Positions 61,030 to 64,000 of a stretch of 64,000 bases of DNA are shown here, one piece after another. The notes under the pieces were generated by a model that did not search any database, was not told the origin of the DNA, and saw only the letters and a list, made by a program, of their open reading frames with translations. The stretch is from Takakia lepidozioides. Taxonomy: Eukaryota > Streptophyta > Takakiopsida > Takakiales > Takakiaceae. Each line of letters starts with the position of its first letter. Positions within the stretch are counted from its first letter, which is position 1. The stretch is taken from NCBI GenBank assembly GCA_030704615.1, contig CM060733.1, forward strand, positions 50,530,001-50,594,000, read 5' to 3'. Position numbers and translations under genes: made by a program.

Positions 61030-62959
61030 CAAGTCCAGTGCAGGAAGGAGGGGAAGGTATGCCAACTATAGACGGAGCTCCAGGGGTAGCAGTTATAGCA
61101 GCAGTACAGGGAGGTGTACCCCCATGGGTTGGCGCGGTTATGACTGTGGGGCTCTTGGCAATGCCCATTGCCCTCCCTCACCTGACTAAGACTGCTCGCA
61201 CGCTGCTGGTACTTCAAAATTTTATATGTGAATGTAGGACGTAGTAGATCGTAGTGTAGTTGATCAATCTGGCAAACCATAGCAAATCTTTCTCTCTCTC
61301 TTGTCGATGCTCTTCACCTCAGAATCTCTTGGAGTTGAATAGAGCTGCTTGTTGAGAGCCCCACATTCTTTGTCCCATCAAGTTTCGTTCTCTCGCTTGT
61401 TGACGTCCACATTCTTTCTTGTATACTGCTTCCCAAGCTTCCGTGGACGTTTCTTTCTTTCATTGGAACATCTTTCTCTCAACCGGCTGACATTCCAGTC
61501 ACGGAGATTTCCAATGCGGAGGATTGTACCTTTCGATCAGAATTGTGACTCTAACTCTGTATCCAATGGAGGATAATTTCCTCCATAAGCCTCCACATAA
61601 TGCATCTCTGATGAGTATGGTTATACCACCAGCGCAACAGAACACTCTGGCATACTCTATTTTGCCAGGTGTTCTCTTTCATGAGTTCGTCATCGGAAGT
61701 TTGTGAGGCCTTCTGTCCCGCTACTCCGCTGCACCTTTCTCTGAATTGTCCGCGGATTCTTACCCGTGATGCTGGGTGTCTCTGTTTGTAGAGGCCTCGC
61801 AAATGTTCGACCTGCCTGGGCGTGGGGAATAACGTATCCTTCTCATCTATTCAATGATGATCAGCTGTTTGAATTTCCATATTTTTCACTCCTTTCTCTT
61901 CTAGTGTTACAAGCAAGACGCTGTACTCCAACATATTGTTCTCTAAATTTGGGTTGAAACTTGGTAGCGCTGTTGCGATTTTGATTGTCACAATTAACTC
62001 GGAAGGATGGTTCCATGCAGCTGTGTGTCATTTGCAAAGGTCGCGGTAAAGAAGGTGTGATTCCCTTTATTGTTCCTGCCTCTATCTTATTTATGTGGAG
62101 GGTGATGATTTAACGAGTAGCGTCTATGAAATCTCTGAGGGATAGTCAGGGGCCATTTTAGATATGGACCATGTGCTGTTCTGGCAGCTCTGCAGGGACA
62201 GAGCAGTGGAGAAAGTGGAAAACGGTAGGGAGTTTAGGTACAACCTCTATGTCTGTAACAATCCATTTTCTCTCTTCAGTTTTTCAAATGCACTCATCTT
62301 GGCATTTGTCGTTATCTGGTGTGTCCAGCATATTAAGAGGTTTGCATTTGTTGTGGGAAAGCCAGAATCCTAGCATGAGAACATTGATATGTCACCGGAC
62401 AGTACGGGAGGACTAATTTTTAACAGGAGCCTGACACATGGTGCCTTGTAGATGCAAACATTTCCACAGAAAACATGGAAGTGCCCAGAACCCTCAGTGT
62501 GAAATCCCAGGAGATACCACAAAAAGTTTGAGTATGTTATGTGTACATGCACTGCCATTGTAAGCAAGTGACTGTGGGGTTCACCCCAGCTTGGTCATGG
62601 TCTTACCCCATCAAATGAGCATGCATGTCCACAGACCTCTTTTCTCTTCTGCCCACCAAAGATACTACCCAGCTTTTATATGCAAAGCTCCTACCATGTC
62701 GATCAAGGGTTGTTCCCTGCTGCTTCTCCCTGATGTACAAAGCAAGATGACTGGCCTAGAGCACAATTTAATTGTCACTAATGCAGCTGTCTTTGGTGGT
62801 ACTGCAGGGGGTTTGTTTACAGGGTACCCACTGCAGAGATGTAGCGTGTGCAAGGGCCGAGGCAGGCAACTGTGTGATCCATGCGTGGGCTCTGGCCTTG
62901 CCAACCACTGGCTCTATACACCTGTAGACAGGGGTGCCTGGGGACCCAGAGGGTCCTAA
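61030..62959 (+). CDS. Small protein with DnaJ-type cysteine-rich zinc finger (5' end unresolved)
   Basis: Exon-like segments: about 61040-61200 encodes a Gly-rich stretch and a hydrophobic span (AVIAAVQGGVPPWVGAVMTV, then GLLAMPIALPHLTK). About 62000-62057 encodes MQLCVICKGRGKE before a GTGTGA donor. 62807-62959 encodes GLFTGYPLQRCSVCKGRGRQ and LCDPCVGSGLANHWLYTP, then a stop. Three CxxCxGxG motifs (CVICKGRG, CSVCKGRG, CDPCVGSG) are the DnaJ central zinc-finger signature. Plant proteins with this finger but no J domain are often plastid assembly or redox factors (BSD2, LQY1, PSA2 types). The membrane span would suit a thylakoid protein, but this is inference. Joins and start are not proven. 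Confidence 0.5.
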
Positions 62960-62985
62960 GCACGCATGGGCTTGTCTTGTATGCT

Positions 62986-63007
62986 TCTCTCTCTCTCTCT
63001 CTCTCTC
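62986..63007. repeat. (CT)n microsatellite
   Basis: About 11 CT units directly before the LINE tail fragment at 63025. Confidence 0.9.
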
Positions 63008-63019
63008 ACACATGCTCAT

Positions 63020-63070
63020 GTATAGGCTACGGCAAACAACATCTTTTGAGTACGTTCTCTCTCTCATGTA
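63020..63070 (+). mobile_element. LINE 3' tail fragment
   Basis: GGCTACGGCAAACAACATCT followed by TTGAGTACGTTCTCTCTC matches the extreme 3' tail of the LINE copies at 1-4 kb (there on the minus strand: GGCTACGGCAAACAACGTCT, then TATGAGTACAATCTCTCT). Only the tail is left. Confidence 0.7.
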
Positions 63071-63575
63071 TATGCCTTTACTGGGTCTTTATAGAAGGAC
63101 ACGAAAGATGAACCAATAAGATTGTGTGGCAGCTCGAAATCAAACCTAGGTCTCCACTGCCACAACATGGTGCTCTTCTTTTTATTTCTTCCACACGGGT
63201 GGTACAGTAGTCACGGTGAGAGATTCACCACATGTATGTGTGTGTGCCAGGAAGACAGATCTAGCTACATCAAACACTCAATTCATGGGAGGAAAATTTC
63301 AGGGCAGTCTGACATTGTGTCAAGGCTACCTTCCTCCACAACACCTAGGGTGTGTGGAGTGGCTGTGATCAGATTTGAGTTGCGCACCCATCTTATTTGA
63401 AGGGCAGCTTTACTCCAGAGTTTTTACTGGAAATAATCTCAACAAAGTCAGGGGATGATTGAATGGCTAACTGTGTGTCAAACTGCCTTAACAACATGTA
63501 ACGCAAGAGGGTGATCCGCCCTCATGATTGATCAAGCACAACGTTCTGAGGGCTTGCAAGAGGATTGGAATTGAT
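63071..63575. other. Intergenic between convergent genes
   Basis: No recognised feature; 3' sides of the zinc-finger gene and the lysine-rich gene. Confidence 0.5.
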
Positions 63576-64000
63576 CTAGAATCTATTGTCGTCCACAGTG
63601 ATGCTGTCAGTGATGCTATCGGATGGTGTGTCGTCGAGCCTTTCAACTTGCTTGTCACTCTTCATCCTTGGCTTCTTTGCGTCTGGTGCAAACTTGCCTT
63701 GGGGCCTTTCAACTTGCTTGTCAGTATGAATCCTTGGCTTCTTTGCAACCGGTGCAAATTTACCTTTGGGCCTTTTATGCGACAGCTTTGCAGGAGTTTC
63801 CATGCGGCTTACAGTGGGGCTTCGCTTGCCCTTGCGACCACGACTTTTACCTCTCGACGAGGAAGATGAGTTTCCCCGTCTTGATGAGCTTCCCCGTCTT
63901 GCACGTTTGACCTCCGTTCGGCTGTTTCTGAGGGCCTTCTTCAACCGCGTACCCAGTGACTTTTTTGCCTTGTTGGGTATCTTACGCTCGTATTTGTCCT
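63576..64000 (-). CDS. Lysine/arginine-rich C-terminus, possibly linker-histone-like, partial
   Basis: The frame is open from the right edge of the window to a stop at 63576. It begins KYERKIPNKAKKSLGTRLKK, which resembles the last helix of a linker-histone globular domain (K-Y-x-x-x-(L/I)-P, then a KKxL...LKK pattern). An Arg/Ser-rich stretch follows, then two imperfect repeats of about 20 residues (GKFAPVAKKPRIHTDKQVER and GKFAPDAKKPRMKSDKQVER), and an acidic Ser/Asp end. A chromatin or nucleolar protein is likely; calling it histone H1 is inference from one short segment. Confidence 0.55.
   Translation of the reverse strand, partial: DKYERKIPNKAKKSLGTRLKKALRNSRTEVKRARRGSSSRRGNSSSSSRGKSRGRKGKRSPTVSRMETPAKLSHKRPKGKFAPVAKKPRIHTDKQVERPQGKFAPDAKKPRMKSDKQVERLDDTPSDSITDSITVDDNRF

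Noticed and set aside
1-64000. CRISPR arrays, phage or bacterial defence systems, attachment sites
   Set aside because: None seen; the window is eukaryotic nuclear DNA with spliced genes, and the tandem repeats present have units of about 240 bases without spacer structure.

Overview
The window is nuclear DNA of a land plant. The genes have many GT-AG introns, and the encoded proteins are plant-specific: two DYW-type pentatricopeptide-repeat (PPR) proteins, a trichome-birefringence-like O-acetyltransferase, the PP2C/cNMP/kinase fusion known as plant PKG, and the TPLATE-complex subunit LOLITA. PPR-DYW copies and decayed relatives suggest a non-flowering lineage (bryophyte, lycophyte or fern), but the sequence alone cannot name it. 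I assembled most gene models by hand from splice sites and family motifs. Several 5' ends remain unresolved and are marked as such.

Layout. 1-8795 (+) is the 3' part of a PKG-type gene whose introns carry nested fragments of a non-LTR retrotransposon. 10218-13294 (-) is an NUDT19-like NADH pyrophosphatase. About 15330-17073 (+) is an SLX9-like ribosome-biogenesis factor. 17806 to about 19400 (-) is an OsmC-family protein split over small exons. 20949-22220 (+) is an unrecognised small protein. 23312-25252 (-) is an intronless PPR-DYW gene. 26893-32411 (-) is TFIIF alpha (RAP74) in nine exons, with a tandem array in intron 1. 32730-32801 (+) is tRNA-Glu(TTC). 33561-37484 (-) is NSA2, head to head with a second PPR-DYW gene (37766-40135, +). 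41040-42620 holds decayed PPR copies. About 45100-50900 (-) is a probable plant FAAP100 (Fanconi anaemia core-complex subunit). 53122-53565 (-) is LOLITA, head to head with YIP4/YIPF6 (54406-55251, +). 56882-59725 (-) is a TBL O-acetyltransferase whose first intron holds duplicated copies of a small exon. About 61030-62959 (+) is a DnaJ-type zinc-finger protein. 63576 to the window end (-) is the lysine-rich C-terminus of a chromatin-type protein.

The genes do not form one pathway. Two serve ribosome biogenesis (SLX9-like, NSA2), two serve post-Golgi/endocytic traffic and share one intergenic region (LOLITA, YIP4), and the rest are ordinary housekeeping or organelle-RNA functions. I see no CRISPR array, phage or defence island. 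The most unusual structures are the exon-cassette family in the TBL gene, the minisatellite touching the TFIIF alpha splice donor, and the head-to-tail array of retrotransposon 3' ends.
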